DNA from: Phlyctochytrium arcticum
Taxonomy: Eukaryota; Chytridiomycota; Chytridiomycetes; Chytridiales; Chytridiaceae
Assembly: GCA_025602905.1 (NCBI GenBank)
Contig: JAHLKI010000035.1
Span: 1 to 64,000, forward strand
Length of the DNA: 64,000 bases
Direction: 5' to 3'
The first letter of the stretch is position 1; each line of letters begins with the position of its first letter. The position numbers and the translations under genes were made by a program. The notes beneath the pieces are model-generated. The model saw only the letters and a program-made list of their open reading frames with translations. It was not told the DNA's origin and did not search any database. Positions 21,425 to 31,701 of the stretch are shown here, piece after piece.

Positions 21425-23101
21425 ATGCGCACCCAACTCTTTTTCGCATCACTGCTGCTAGCAGCCAGCACCCAACTCGCATCCGCTGCTCCCCACGCAA
21501 CCGGCACAACCAAAGTCGGATCAGCATCCACCCGCCCCCTCCCCGGATCCACCGGTCTTCCCAAAGGCCCTGCAGGGAGCGGTATAGGCGGAGGCCAGAA
21601 ACAACCCGATGGCTCTATCCGTACCAAAGTCCTCATTCTCGGCGCCGGAGTCTCTGGAATAGCCGCCGCCCGATCTCTGGTCGAAAACAACATTGAGGAT
21701 TTTTTGGTGCTGGAGGCACGACCGGATGTGATTGGGGGACGGGTGCACGATATCCAATGGCCGCCCAAGATGGACAACCGGGTCGAAATTGGGGCAAACT
21801 GGATTGAGGGGGTTGGGGATGAAGAACATTTCAACCCCATTGAAATATTGGCCGCCAAACATAACCTGACGACGACACCTACGGAATGGACCGATACCGT
21901 GTTCCGGGATGCTAAGGGACCTATCGATGCCAAGGTTGTGAATGCCACCGTGGACCGATTCAACCAGGTTCTGGAGGATACGGCCGCGTTTGCCGCTGAG
22001 GAAGAGAAGGCTGGGAATAACGACATGTCTCTCCGCACGGGCTACGTTTTGCAAGGATGGCAGCCCGAGACGCCCTTTGAAGAACTACTGGAATGGCAAA
22101 ACTTTGATTTCAGTCAAGCCGAACGTCCCGATGTCTCGTCGCTGCAGTATACGGGCAACATGGCTGAATTTGGGGACGGCAATAGTTTTGTGGTCGACAA
22201 GCGGGGCTACAAGCATTTGTTTGAAGCAGAGGCAGAAGAGATTGGACTCCAGTACGGATCGCCCCGGCTTCACCTGGGCAAGACAGTGACTTCTGTCCAG
22301 TGGGGCAAGGACGATGGATCCAAGAAACCCATGCCGGATGCCGAAAAGGGAGCCACTGATACCGTTACAGTCAAGACATCCGATGGAACCGTCTACGTCG
22401 CCGATTACGTTCTTACCACCTTTTCCGTCGGCGTCCTCCAACACAAGGACGTCAAATTCGTGCCGCAATTCCCACCCTGGAAGGTGGAAGCCATCCAAGA
22501 ATTCCACATGGCAACTTACATGAAGATTTTCCTCAACTTCCCTACCCAGTTCTGGGACGACAATGAATTCACCTTTTACGCCGATAACCGCCGCGGATAC
22601 TACCCCGGCTGGATGAACCTGAACGCCAAACCCTACAACGACTATTTCCCCAAGGACAGCAACGTCTTTTTCGTCACCGTCACCGACGAGGAAGCCTTCC
22701 GGATCGAACGACAAAGTGATGATGCTACGATCAGTGAAATCACAGAACTTGTGCGAAAAATGTACGGGCCAGAGACTCCAGCTCCCACCGACTGGTACAT
22801 CCCCCGATGGCACTCTGACCCCCTCTTCCGCGGCACATTTACCAACTGGCCGATTGGTGAAGTCAAGCAGGAATTCGAGAATCTGCGGGCTCCCGTTGGA
22901 CGCGTCTGGTTTACGGGCGAGCATACCCATTTGGAGTACTTTGGCTATGTCCACGGGGCTTGGTTGTCTGGAAAGGAGATGGGCAAGTCGATTGCAGAGT
23001 GTGTCAAGGGCAAGTGTCCCACTCTCCCCAAACATACCGAGGTCAAGGCGGGATGTGCTAGTGGCAAGACTCGTCGCTTTGCACCTACCCAACGCCGGTG
23101 A
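21425..23101 (+). CDS. Secreted FAD-dependent amine (polyamine) oxidase
   Basis: Single exon, 558 residues. A signal peptide (LFFASLLLAASTQLASA) is followed by a Gly/Pro-rich linker and the FAD dinucleotide fold KVLILGAGVSGIAAARSL at about residue 70. Further flavin amine oxidase signatures are EARPDVIGGRV, EIGANWIEG, the LTTFSVGVLQHKDVKF segment and the C-terminal FAD-binding GRVWFTGEHTHLEYFGYVHG. This is the polyamine-oxidase arrangement (maize PAO or fungal secreted type), so it likely oxidises spermidine or spermine outside the cell, giving hydrogen peroxide and an aldehyde. Length fits the family (about 500 plus leader). The tail after residue 525 is basic and Cys-containing without a GPI signal. 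Substrate choice is inferred from family only. Confidence 0.85.
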   Translation: MRTQLFFASLLLAASTQLASAAPHATGTTKVGSASTRPLPGSTGLPKGPAGSGIGGGQKQPDGSIRTKVLILGAGVSGIAAARSLVENNIEDFLVLEARPDVIGGRVHDIQWPPKMDNRVEIGANWIEGVGDEEHFNPIEILAAKHNLTTTPTEWTDTVFRDAKGPIDAKVVNATVDRFNQVLEDTAAFAAEEEKAGNNDMSLRTGYVLQGWQPETPFEELLEWQNFDFSQAERPDVSSLQYTGNMAEFGDGNSFVVDKRGYKHLFEAEAEEIGLQYGSPRLHLGKTVTSVQWGKDDGSKKPMPDAEKGATDTVTVKTSDGTVYVADYVLTTFSVGVLQHKDVKFVPQFPPWKVEAIQEFHMATYMKIFLNFPTQFWDDNEFTFYADNRRGYYPGWMNLNAKPYNDYFPKDSNVFFVTVTDEEAFRIERQSDDATISEITELVRKMYGPETPAPTDWYIPRWHSDPLFRGTFTNWPIGEVKQEFENLRAPVGRVWFTGEHTHLEYFGYVHGAWLSGKEMGKSIAECVKGKCPTLPKHTEVKAGCASGKTRRFAPTQRR

Positions 23102-23334
23102 TTCTTTCTATCCCTCCCCAGATACCTTTTCCCACTTTTTAATTCCCTCATCCCCTCATCATCTCCATATGTATACCTAAATTATGACCCGGATAGACAC
23201 CTTTTAGACCCAGTACTTTTTTACATCAAATCTCAAATACAAACACTCCTCATCCTGTATTCGCCACTCTCTCTCTCTGTTGATCCAACGTCCAAAAAAA
23301 TAAATAAAAATGGATCCCAAACAACTCCTCATCG

Positions 23335-23854
23335 TCAAGAATCATGTTTATTCCCTTCATTACTTTTAAAAATCGCCAACGTCACATCATCCTCCTGTTG
23401 AACCACAATCGTCCTATAAACACCCCCAAATCAGTCTCCCCTTCCATTACACAAACAAGAAACTCACCGTCCATGAGACTCAATCACCACCACAGGCGCC
23501 GCCCGCTTCATCACCCCCTCCTCATCCCCCGAGTCCTTTGTTTCACCCAGCAGTTCTGAAAGTTCCGCGGCCCGGTGAGACACCGAGGCGACTGCACCCG
23601 CGATGGAGGGGTGGGCGGGTATACCCTGGGCTTTTTGGAAACTGGTTAATGTTTGATTGCTGCATAAAGTGTAGGATTTTCTGCATACCGGATAGGCAAA
23701 GTCCTTCACCAGTAACTAGCATCAATCCTTCAGCATGGATAGTCTCATTCTCACCGTCATTGCTATTTAGAAGACGAGTTAACGATACTGCCTTTGGTAA
23801 TGTGCGAGGCTTTACTCACACTGTCGCGATCGCTTCCCGTATGGCTGATTCCAT
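23335..23854 (-). CDS. LAMTOR5/HBXIP-like Ragulator subunit
   Basis: Four exons (23820-23854, 23689-23762, 23468-23630, 23335-23413) give 116 residues. The spliced protein starts MESAIREAIATV, continues EGLMLVTGEGLCLSG and HPSIAGAVASVSHRAAEL, and ends with the strand APVVVIESHGRTIVVQQEDD and a short tail. This order and spacing fit the roadblock-like fold of LAMTOR5, which has the same GL-x-L and AGVISVLAQQAAKL-type helix. In animals it is a part of the lysosomal Ragulator complex that recruits mTORC1. The middle intron appears to end in AAG (at 23631-23633) because the preceding CAG puts the exon out of frame. The protein is about 25 residues longer than the human 91-residue form. Confidence 0.7.
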
Positions 23855-24384
23855 TTGTGAAATCTTCCAGTTTGTCACATTCTCATATTTGGAAGATTGC
23901 GCTTGGTGACAACACCAAGGTTGGAATGTGGTTAGATAGTTGGTTAGACAATTTTCGGGTGGAATTCCAGGTACCCACAAAACTTTGGGTTGTTCAATGT
24001 CCCCAGTCTCATAGTACAGCCAGCATGGATCAAATAGTAATTGAATCTCTGTAATAAATTTCACCGTAGAAGCTCCGACTTTAGAGTTTAATTCCCAGCG
24101 TTGAAACCCTGAAAGTAGCCGCTCTTGATCCCCTTCAGATTTCTGATGTCTCCGTGGGTTGATTTTGGGGACGAGTAACGGTTTTCCCGCCTTCGAAACA
24201 TTAAAAACCGTTGCTACATATTTTTATTTTTAGAAACTCGCCGGAAAGGTAGACCCTCACTTGACCGTTGGCCGTTCAAAGCAGTTGCTCGAAATAGGGG
24301 GTTTAGAAAAACGACTTCAGAGAACGACTGCGCACCGCGGGTTTGGCCAAAAGGAGGCGGTAACTTTGGGAAGGGAGGAATAAA

Positions 24385-24392
24385 TATAAAAG
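24385..24392 (+). promoter_or_regulatory. TATA box of the GPI-protein gene
   Basis: TATAAAAG, about 235 bp before the ATG at 24620. The long leader is explained by a 67-base intron in the 5' UTR (24513-24579, GTAAGT...CTCAG), which would shorten the mature leader. Confidence 0.6.
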
Positions 24393-24512
24393 GACACCAG
24401 GGCCTTGCGGTTTCCCTTTCGTCCAAACTCAACTCTATCCCACAAACACTCGCTACTCGCAAATCCTGCTATTCCTCATCATCTTTTGCAGCATAGAACA
24501 ACAACGCTCTTG

Positions 24513-24579
24513 GTAAGTCAACCGAATGGGTTCAGATCATATCCCTCGCATCCAAACTCATCAACTACCTTACTCTCAG
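24513..24579 (+). other. Probable intron in the 5' UTR
   Basis: Consensus GTAAGT donor and CTCAG acceptor, 67 nt, the usual size in this genome, in the leader of the gene at 24620. Confidence 0.5.
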
Positions 24580-24619
24580 ATATAAGCAAAACTCAAATCT
24601 ATTCGACAACACCCAAATC

Positions 24620-25357
24620 ATGCTCATCAACGTCCTCGCAGCCCTGACCGTCGCTGCCTCAGCAGCCATGGCCCAAATCACCACCCCCGCCCTCCCCGAC
24701 TGTCTTCCCAACCAAATCGACTGTCTCATGACCAAATCCCAATACACCATTCTCGGCACGGTCGTGTCCAACAACATGAACGATACCACCACCGCCGTTC
24801 GCCCACTCCCTTCCTCCACCAACTACAATGCCACCATTATGGTCAACTGCGTGTATAGTTCGTTCAGCAACAATAAAGGGACGGGGGCCGGGTTGGCTGG
24901 GCAAGCGATTACAGTCACTGGATTCGGAAACCCTCGACCATCCTGTCCCCAATCCCTCGGTGCCGTAGCCGAGCCCGGCCAATCTTCCATTTTCTTTGTC
25001 TACGTGAGCTCCATGGTAGCCGCTGGCAACATTCCCCTGTTTACCGTGTTTAACCCCTGTGGAGGAGGCATTCCCTTCTCGGACACGAATTTGCAGACGT
25101 TATCTAATATCCTCCAGAAAAACCCTGCGAATGCGATTACAGGTGTCAACCGCGGCTCGGCCAACTGTACTTTACCCAACCCCGTCATCCCACCCACCAC
25201 CACTGCACCCCCTACATCTACTCCAACCGGCGGTGCGGGAAACAATCCCCTGGTTCTGGACAATGCTGCTGCTGGGTCTATCCTCACCAGCTATGCATCC
25301 ATCATGGCTGCAGTCGCTGCTGGCCTGATTGCCATGATTTCCCTTCGTGCCATGTAA
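24620..25357 (+). CDS. GPI-anchored cell-surface protein, function unknown
   Basis: Single exon, 245 residues. A signal peptide (NVLAALTVAASAAMAQ) is followed by a Cys-containing domain of about 170 residues with N-glycosylation sequons (NDT, NAT, NCT), then a Pro/Thr stretch (IPPTTTAPPTSTPTGG) and a C-terminal hydrophobic segment after small residues (NAAAGSILTSYAS), the pattern of a GPI-anchored wall or membrane protein. The ectodomain includes TILGTVVSNNMNDT and YVSSMVAAGNIPLFTVFNPC, which I do not recognise. The TATA box and leader intron suggest a well-expressed, regulated gene. An ordinary single-pass membrane anchor is the alternative. Confidence 0.7.
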   Translation: MLINVLAALTVAASAAMAQITTPALPDCLPNQIDCLMTKSQYTILGTVVSNNMNDTTTAVRPLPSSTNYNATIMVNCVYSSFSNNKGTGAGLAGQAITVTGFGNPRPSCPQSLGAVAEPGQSSIFFVYVSSMVAAGNIPLFTVFNPCGGGIPFSDTNLQTLSNILQKNPANAITGVNRGSANCTLPNPVIPPTTTAPPTSTPTGGAGNNPLVLDNAAAGSILTSYASIMAAVAAGLIAMISLRAM

Positions 25358-25828
25358 AAACACTCTTTCTCTCTCTCTCTATTAGTTACCCACTTGTATA
25401 TGATCTACATCTATTGTAGACAAGACATTTAGTTACCCCCTTCCTTCTTTTATATATCTTTACACTCTTCTTTTTTAATATTCGTCATGTCATTAGATAC
25501 AGATTATGTTCAATTATCCAAAACAGTGTTCTTTCTCTATGTCTTCCTTAACAATAGATCCCATGCGATTCAGTAATTATATGTTGCAGCTCGGTCCAAT
25601 GTTTTATGGCGGTAGACATCAACTCTCAACTCGTCGACATGTTTTCCCCTCCGATGACATTCCTCGGCTCACCGATCGCATTCGTATTCCTTCGCCCTCA
25701 CGGGCCTTCCTTCGTCAGTCTTCTTTTTTACCTTCGCTCCACTCGCCATATTTCCTCCGAAAAAAATGACTTCGCTACTCGCCAGGCCCTCGGCCTCATT
25801 TTGTTCGGCTTTGAGAACCTCCTTTGCC
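25358..25828. other. Intergenic spacer between convergent genes
   Basis: About 470 bp with a (CT)n tract just after the stop codon at 25357 and T-rich downstream sequence. No gene seen. Confidence 0.5.
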
Positions 25829-26785
25829 CTACGAACTCGCCGGAACAGTCGCAGTCAGCTCCGCAACAACCACATCCATAGCCCGCCACGCACTCCGAAC
25901 ATAGCATACCCAAGCTCTAGGCAACGACCTAAAAAACGCATGACAACTCTCTTTGACAAACTTCCGCATCTCTTCCAAATGTCCCAAATCCATCCTGGTC
26001 ACCCTTGTCACTTCCTGGACTTGAACAATCAGACCATGGGGTCGTGAATAGTCTTTACTAGCAAACTCCGAATCCATAAATCGCGTCGTGAGGAACTGAG
26101 CCAACTCTGAAACAGCCCATCTTGGTAAAACGATCAACGTCCGACGACCCATCTTGTTGGGCCGTACAATGAATGCAGCCTGATGCGCATTCCCGCTGGT
26201 GACTAACAGGACATCCGTAAAGACGCGGTCGAGTTCTGAGCCAATGTCCGCAAGTGAAGTTGCGGGAATGAAGTGGGAGGTGTGGCGAGTTGTTTGGTCT
26301 GCCGACATGGCGGTTTTTGATGAGGATGTTGGATTGTCGTTCATCTGCCATAGGAGGATATGGGTTTCGAGTCGAGTATGCACTTTCTCTTCCTCCGGGG
26401 TAGTAGAAATACTCCTATGATGAGGATCTACATACACACATCATTTCAGTAACGATATAAACACTCCCATATTCAAAACTTCAAACATACCCGGCCGGCA
26501 AAGCACAGCTGTAATCTCATCAGCCATCTCCACCCCACAACTCTTCTGATCCAATTTACACGCTCCATATCCAATCATCTCATCCCGCAACGTGAGCGGC
26601 CCCGTATACGCGTCCAAAGTGGCCATGATACTATTGTTGTTGTACCAGAGGCCAAAGAAGACGCTGAGGAGGGAGAGGAGGAGGATGTGGGTGATGGGGA
26701 TACGCGTAGAAATGTCTTCGGTAGCTGGTTTTGTAGTGGTGGTGGTGGGTGCCCGTTGATGAAGGGTTGATGCCGGTTCGGCCAT
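25829..26785 (-). CDS. Single-pass membrane protein, unknown function
   Basis: Exons 26491-26785 and 25829-26427 (GTATGT...TGTAG, 63 nt) give 297 residues. The N terminus is Thr/Pro-rich (HQRAPTTTTTKPA) and is followed by one hydrophobic helix (THILLLSLLSVFFGLWYNNN). The rest, about 240 residues, is soluble and mixed alpha/beta in look, with DVLLVTSGNAHQAAFIVRP and RRTLIVLPRWAVSELAQFL. I do not recognise the family. A Met 25 codons upstream (26860) is also in frame, but the one at 26785 gives a simpler cytosolic N terminus. The helix close to the N terminus suggests a type II or signal-anchored protein. Confidence 0.6.
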
Positions 26786-27131
26786 AGTGGAAGTTGCAGG
26801 AATGTTGTTTAGGGAATATGAGAGCTTTCTGATCTGAAGATTGCTTTGAAGGAATTTCAATGCTCAAAAGATCTCCGCGATCTTTTGCCAAAGTCCCAAT
26901 CTCGTGACGTCAAGACTTGGCTGGTTATTTATCGGAAAAGATGAAGAAAGTAAAAGCCAAAAAGAGGAATAAGGAGCGATGAGATCAAAATTCAAATATT
27001 AAAAAAAGACTATTAGTATACGAGGCTGAACAACAAAAAATAAGGATAAAAGACGAGAGAGCAAAAACTATAAAAAAAACTAAATTACGCGGGTTGGAGG
27101 GAGGGGGGACTATACTGTGAGTGTCGAGACA

Positions 27132-28723
27132 CTACTCCACAAACCGCATATCCCTCTTTCGAAGCGGCGCATACCGATCCTTGTACTCATCGTAAATCCG
27201 CTGCAATTCCGTCAAGTATTTATCCTGGAATTCCAAAATCTGTTCCCGGGACGGTTCCTGCACGCGGGGGCAGTCGATAGGGTGACCGACGACCGACACA
27301 ATGGGGCGACGAAAGGGCATCATGCCGACATTGTATTGAAAGACGCCGCGCCCGAAAAACAAGGGGGGAGCGAATGTCATGTATTTTTGAAAGAGGATTT
27401 GGATGCTGCGGATCATGCTGCCGGGAGGGTTGGGGACTTGATCCCAGATGTCTAATTGAATGAGATGAGTAAGTAAGGGAATTGTAATAGAAGCTGGAGA
27501 GAAAGATACATACCGTTTTCGCCGAATGAAAAGACGGGCACCAAGCTTGCTCCGTGCCGGAGCGCAACCTTGATGAATCCAAAACGTTTCTTGATGGTCA
27601 AATCGGCGGTATAAGGGAAAGCATGAAGACTCTCGGTCGCACCGCCCACCACAATCATGCATGAATGCCCTGGCCCTTTCGACAGGATATTATCACAGGA
27701 TTGACGACTCACAGACGCAATGCCTAAGGATAACAACACTTCGCGCCAAATTGGAATCAAGAAATTGGTTTGAAGCGTCATGAGTCGAATCTGGATGCCA
27801 GGGAACAGGCCACTGAAATCTGATGCTTCCGTGGCAAAATTCGTCCAGGCGCCTACCCCCACAATCCCATGCGGGTGGTATCCAAACAGATAATTCTTTT
27901 TGGGATCCAGGTCGGTGGTTTTGACGAGCGAGATGGGAAAGTAGTCTCTTACCCAGCGCCACAAAGGCGCCCGTCTAAACCATCCAAAAGCGCGGGATCC
28001 CGTTTCGGGGGATTTGTCCAGAAAGGCAAAGAGGAGGTAGGCGCAGGCGTACGGGGTATATTGGGGGGTAAAGAGGAACCAGAGAAAGAGACCGACGAGG
28101 ATGGGCATGGTCAGGACCCAAATCAACACCGAAGCAGTTTGACGGCGGCGGGGCATGGGGGTATTCAATGGAGCCCATTCGACGGCCATGGCGGCCTTTT
28201 TTAACGAGTCGGCGGGGACCATGATGGTTTCAGCCAATTTGGCCGAGTGTTCAGTGAGACCATAGGAATCGGCCAGTCTGCGGGCTTCTTCGGCCATTTG
28301 TTTGACGGATGCGGGGGCGGCAGCGACTCCTGCCACAATGGCTTCGGCGGCTTTACTCCCGTGCGACGAGAGGCGGGTGATTTGATGAGGGATCGGGTAG
28401 CGGGATAAGAGTTGCTGAGACATGGATTGGGTGCTCTTAACAGACTCGGTGGGCGACGACGGGGAGGGGGGAGGTGACGCTAGAGACTTTTCTGGGGTGT
28501 TTGACGAGATCTCGGTCACTACGGCATCGTCCTTGGTGGTAGGTTCATCCTGAATAGTCCGTTTGGTCAGAGTGACCTTGGGTGATGATGGGAGCTCTAC
28601 TGCCGAGCTCATTGCTCCTTTTTTCTTTATATACTCGAGTAAATACGCAATGTGATTCAAGTCTGTTCCGTCGCGGGTTTTAGTTGGCAGTTCCAAGATT
28701 CCAAGAATCCTTCGATCGGCCAT
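27132..28723 (-). CDS. Diacylglycerol O-acyltransferase type 2 (DGAT2)
   Basis: Exons 27514-28723 and 27132-27451 (GTATGT...ATTAG) give 509 residues. The signature of the MBOAT-unrelated DGAT2 family is clear: the active-site His in FGYHPHGIVGVGAWTNFATE, then GGATESLHAFP and RFGFIKVALRHGASLVPVFSFGEN, and the end-block PLFFGRGVFQYNVGMMPFRRP. A hydrophobic hairpin (VLIWVLTMPILVGLFLWFLF) anchors it in the ER or lipid droplet. It makes triacylglycerol from diacylglycerol and acyl-CoA. The first 200 residues are an unusual extension, Ser/Thr/Pro-rich with an amphipathic helical part (KQMAEEARRLADSYGL). Met38 at 28612 may be the true start, as residues before it look like leader. Confidence 0.88.
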
Positions 28724-29145
28724 TACTCACCTTTTGAACACTTTCCAGCAATCCCCCTTACTGTTAACAAATAAAGAGGTCCAAATGTGCCCAAACGGCC
28801 CTCCCAGCTAAATGTTCTCGATGCTAAAAGTTCACGATGATTGTCTGTCTCCGCCGGGGGAGTTTGCGGGTTCCATCAAAGCGGCGCGGTTGGCACCTGC
28901 TCCGTGCAACAATTGTGGCTGAACTAGAGGTTTTTTTCCCCAAGTGTTTTTTTAGATGTGGATGGACAATTTGCAACGAAGGTAGCACCATCCGCAATTT
29001 TACTCGAGGTATAATTTGGGAAAATTGTCAAGTTTTATTATCGAGGTAAATGAAGACATTGAACAGATGATAATAGCAAAAGAATGGGTTGATATGATCC
29101 AAAAAAAAAGTACAAGAAAGTGAATGAAGTAAGGGGGGTATCAAA
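28724..29145. other. Intergenic, 420 bp
   Basis: Holds the DGAT2 promoter and the 3' flank of the SDR gene. No gene or TATA box is evident. Confidence 0.5.
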
Positions 29146-29994
29146 CTAAACGTTGCGCCAATCAAGAGTTTCTTCCCCGGCCCAGACTTTGCCGCTACGA
29201 GCAGGCAACTTGGCCAGATCAGCCTTGAGATGAAATTTAATACGATCCACCGCACTCTGAACGGTCCCCGTCGCATTCTTGCCGCCCATGTCGGTCTGCA
29301 CCCACCCGGGATCAACGGCCAGAACAGGAATAGAGGGATTGGCCTGGGCAAACAACTCGGTCGCAATGTTCAACAGGTATTTGGAGAAGTTGTACTGGTA
29401 GTTTTCGAATTGAGGGCGGCCTTGCAGGGGGGCAAGCTTGGCATCTTCGCCATCGTACGCGCCGGATTCAATCTGGGTGATAATCTCAGCGGGAGTCTTG
29501 AACGGGTGCGCGGTGACTTGGTCGACCAGGTGAGAGGGTTGATGGGTCTTGTTGCCCAGGGTGGACGAGATGCCAATGACGGCGCCCTTGACGGACGGAG
29601 AAGCCTTGAGGAGATCAATGAATCCCTGGGTGAGCTTGATGGGTCCAATGACATTGGTCGTCAAGACGGGACGGTAGGACGTCGTTCCGACAATACCGGC
29701 ATTGTTGACCAGGTAAACGGGTCGTTTAGCGTCGCGGATCAGGGGAGGAAGCGTGGTTTGGATGAAATGAGTGATGGAGGATGCATCAGAAGTGTCGAGG
29801 GTGGCCGCGTCCACGGATGCAGCATCGCCCGTCTTGATTTTCTTGACGGCCTCGGCGGCATTCTTGGCATCGCGGGCAGTTACGAGCACGTCAAAGTGGG
29901 CAGAAGCATGTAAATCTTTGGCCAGATCAAAGCCTATCCCGCGGTTGGCGCCAGTGATGATGACCAGAGGTCGAGTTGAGGTTGTAGCAGGCAT
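29146..29994 (-). CDS. Short-chain dehydrogenase/reductase, carbonyl-reductase-like
   Basis: Single exon, 282 residues. The classical SDR pattern is complete: cofactor loop ITGANRGIGFDLAKDL, the YLVNNAGIVG strand, catalytic Ser in AVIGISSTLGN, catalytic Tyr/Lys in YQYNFSKYLLN, and DPGWVQTDMGGKNA after it. The insert between Ser and Tyr is about 60 residues long, as in CBR1-type monomeric carbonyl reductases, where it helps close the active site. The Arg of the TGANRG loop and TARD at the end of strand 2 suggest NADPH. It reduces carbonyl substrates, identity unknown. A TATA box lies 82 bp before the start. Cytosolic. Confidence 0.82.
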   Translation of the reverse strand: MPATTSTRPLVIITGANRGIGFDLAKDLHASAHFDVLVTARDAKNAAEAVKKIKTGDAASVDAATLDTSDASSITHFIQTTLPPLIRDAKRPVYLVNNAGIVGTTSYRPVLTTNVIGPIKLTQGFIDLLKASPSVKGAVIGISSTLGNKTHQPSHLVDQVTAHPFKTPAEIITQIESGAYDGEDAKLAPLQGRPQFENYQYNFSKYLLNIATELFAQANPSIPVLAVDPGWVQTDMGGKNATGTVQSAVDRIKFHLKADLAKLPARSGKVWAGEETLDWRNV

Positions 29995-30075
29995 TTGTAG
30001 TAGCAGTGATGTGTAGAGTGATGTGAATGTGAGAGACGGATGAAGGAGGAGGGGAGTTCCTACTCCCCCGTCCTC

Positions 30076-30083
30076 CTTTTATA
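30076..30083 (-). promoter_or_regulatory. TATA box of the SDR gene
   Basis: TATAAAAG on the minus strand, 82 bp upstream of the ATG at 29994, a good distance for a short leader. Confidence 0.65.
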
Positions 30084-31172
30084 ACATTTCCCTCCTTGTC
30101 TGCTCTCCTAATTACATTGCTGTGCTAAAAGGTATTTCAAATCGTCGCATTACAAAAATGGCCACGGCCCACGAAAAGGATGACAAAAAGATGGACGATA
30201 TTCGTAAAGAACACTAACGAATGGTGCTCTTTCGTTATTCTATCGCCATTTTTATTTCAAATGTGTTACAAACAGGGTCTTTTGAAGAAGGAGAAACGTA
30301 ATGAAATCATATGGCATTCCCTTATGTATGAGCAGCGAAATCTCTCTCCCTCTCTCATTGTAAATATATTGCATAAGCAATCAATATCGTAAATCCAGTC
30401 AAACTTTCCAGTGTACGAAATGCCGACTTGTTCATCACCGAAAAAAAACTCTCGGTCGCTTCAAGATGGAATTGTCAAAAACAAATATGATAATGTCAGA
30501 CTTTGAGACGCTTGGACAAATGCTAATCGCAATAACCGAACAGCATATGGTGTGCATCTCACTTGGCATGACAAAATATAGGGTGGATAATCATCTAATG
30601 GGGGCCTGTGCGCAAACAACTCTAATGAGGATCCATGCCAGTTCGACTTAATGTACTTAACAAAACATTCTTGAGATGGGTAGGTAACAACCCCGGTCCA
30701 TTTAGTCAAAAACACCCAACGTTCGGCGGAGAATGTAAAGGATCCCATAATCTGCAATTTCGTTCACACCCTTCAAGATTCCTTTATAACAACCTTATTG
30801 ACGTTGATCAGTCGAATTCAGGAAAGAATATTCGTTTGTTTTTCAAGAGAAATACTAGGGAAACCTCTACCGGGGTTGTGATGATGTGGCATGTCCGTCT
30901 TGGCCCGAGGAAACATATAGATGTACTCTGCTATGTTGGGTGGTTCCCGGTCGGCAGTTGGGGACTCCTTGAAGCTGTTCGTTCGAGAAAGGGTAGTGGC
31001 CTCCACGCCAGGTGGAGCTCTCTAGGATGATTCCACAGTCCTTTTGCCGTCCAGCAGGAAAAGTCGGTTACCTCCCACTGTAAACGGGCCACCTCGTCTC
31101 TTTTCGCCTGATTCAAAAAAAATCGCAGAGTTTGTGCAAGAATGCTAACAGCTCCCTATCACAACCACCCCT
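30084..31172. other. Intergenic, 1.1 kb, no gene recognised
   Basis: Several 60-130 codon frames on both strands, none with family features or consistent splice sites. It should contain the SDR upstream region and the 3' flank of APC13. Confidence 0.5.
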
Positions 31173-31517
31173 TCATCCTCGCCCAGAACCATTCCCAGCA
31201 GTACTCTCAACCCCCAATTCAGTCCATTTATCGTCTTCCACGGCGACAGTCTCGAATTCGTCCAGCGGGGGTACGAGTTCTTCCGGGATATCCAGATCTG
31301 GAAATTCATAAACATGAATACACTATTAGATGGGATGTAGGGAAGGGGACGTACCGTCATCGGGAAGGGTATCCTGGGCCCAGGCCCGGTCGGCTGCGAC
31401 GAGACTGAGGACCCGTTCGCCGTTAGGAAAATGCACGGGAAAGGTGAATTCGCCGTCACTCTATAGGAAACTTCAATGGGTGTAGTGGAAGGGACGTTGC
31501 GGATGTGTTTACCCACC
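31173..31517 (-). CDS. APC13: Anaphase-promoting complex subunit APC13 (SWM1 family)
   Basis: Three exons: 31515-31517 (only the ATG), 31355-31460 and 31173-31297, giving 77 residues. The family pattern is clear: VLSLVAADRAWAQDTLPDDD, then LDIPEELVPPLDE and the hallmark KWTELGVE, matching the IDDAWR-x-DKLP...IP and KWTDLAL blocks of human APC13 (74 residues). It is a small stabilising part of the APC/C ubiquitin ligase. The first intron (31461-31514, GTGGGT...CTATAG, 54 nt) follows the start codon directly, which is why no long open frame starts here. A slightly later donor (GTAAAC) would bring a stop into frame, so GTGGGT is preferred. The tRNA-Cys gene lies 113 bp upstream. Confidence 0.75.
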
Positions 31518-31616
31518 ATAATTATAATCGTTTGTGCCGTGAGACAACTTTTTTGCAAAAACGAATGCCAAGATGGATCGCGAGTTGCGTTTGTGACAAT
31601 AATGATTCAAAAATAC

Positions 31617-31621
31617 AAAAA
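31617..31621 (-). terminator. RNA polymerase III terminator of tRNA-Cys
   Basis: Five T on the minus strand starting 9 bases after the tRNA 3' end. Confidence 0.7.
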
Positions 31622-31630
31622 GAATTTAGA

Positions 31631-31701
31631 GGAGCCACCGAGATTTGAACTCGGGACCTGCCGATCTGCAGTCGGCCGCTCTACCGCTGAGCTATAACTC
31701 C
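31631..31701 (-). tRNA. tRNA-Cys (GCA)
   Basis: 71 nt on the minus strand, folds as a full cloverleaf: acceptor stem GGAGTTA/TGGCTCC (with two G-T pairs), D arm GCTC...GAGC, anticodon stem GCCGA/TCGGC around CTGCAGA (anticodon GCA), and T arm CCGAG-TTCAAAT-CTCGG. No intron. The internal A and B boxes (TAGCTCAGCGG, GTTCAAATC) are intact. Confidence 0.97.

Noticed and set aside
29230..29913. Plus-strand frame of 227 codons
   Set aside because: Complement of the SDR gene, whose catalytic motifs are all on the minus strand.
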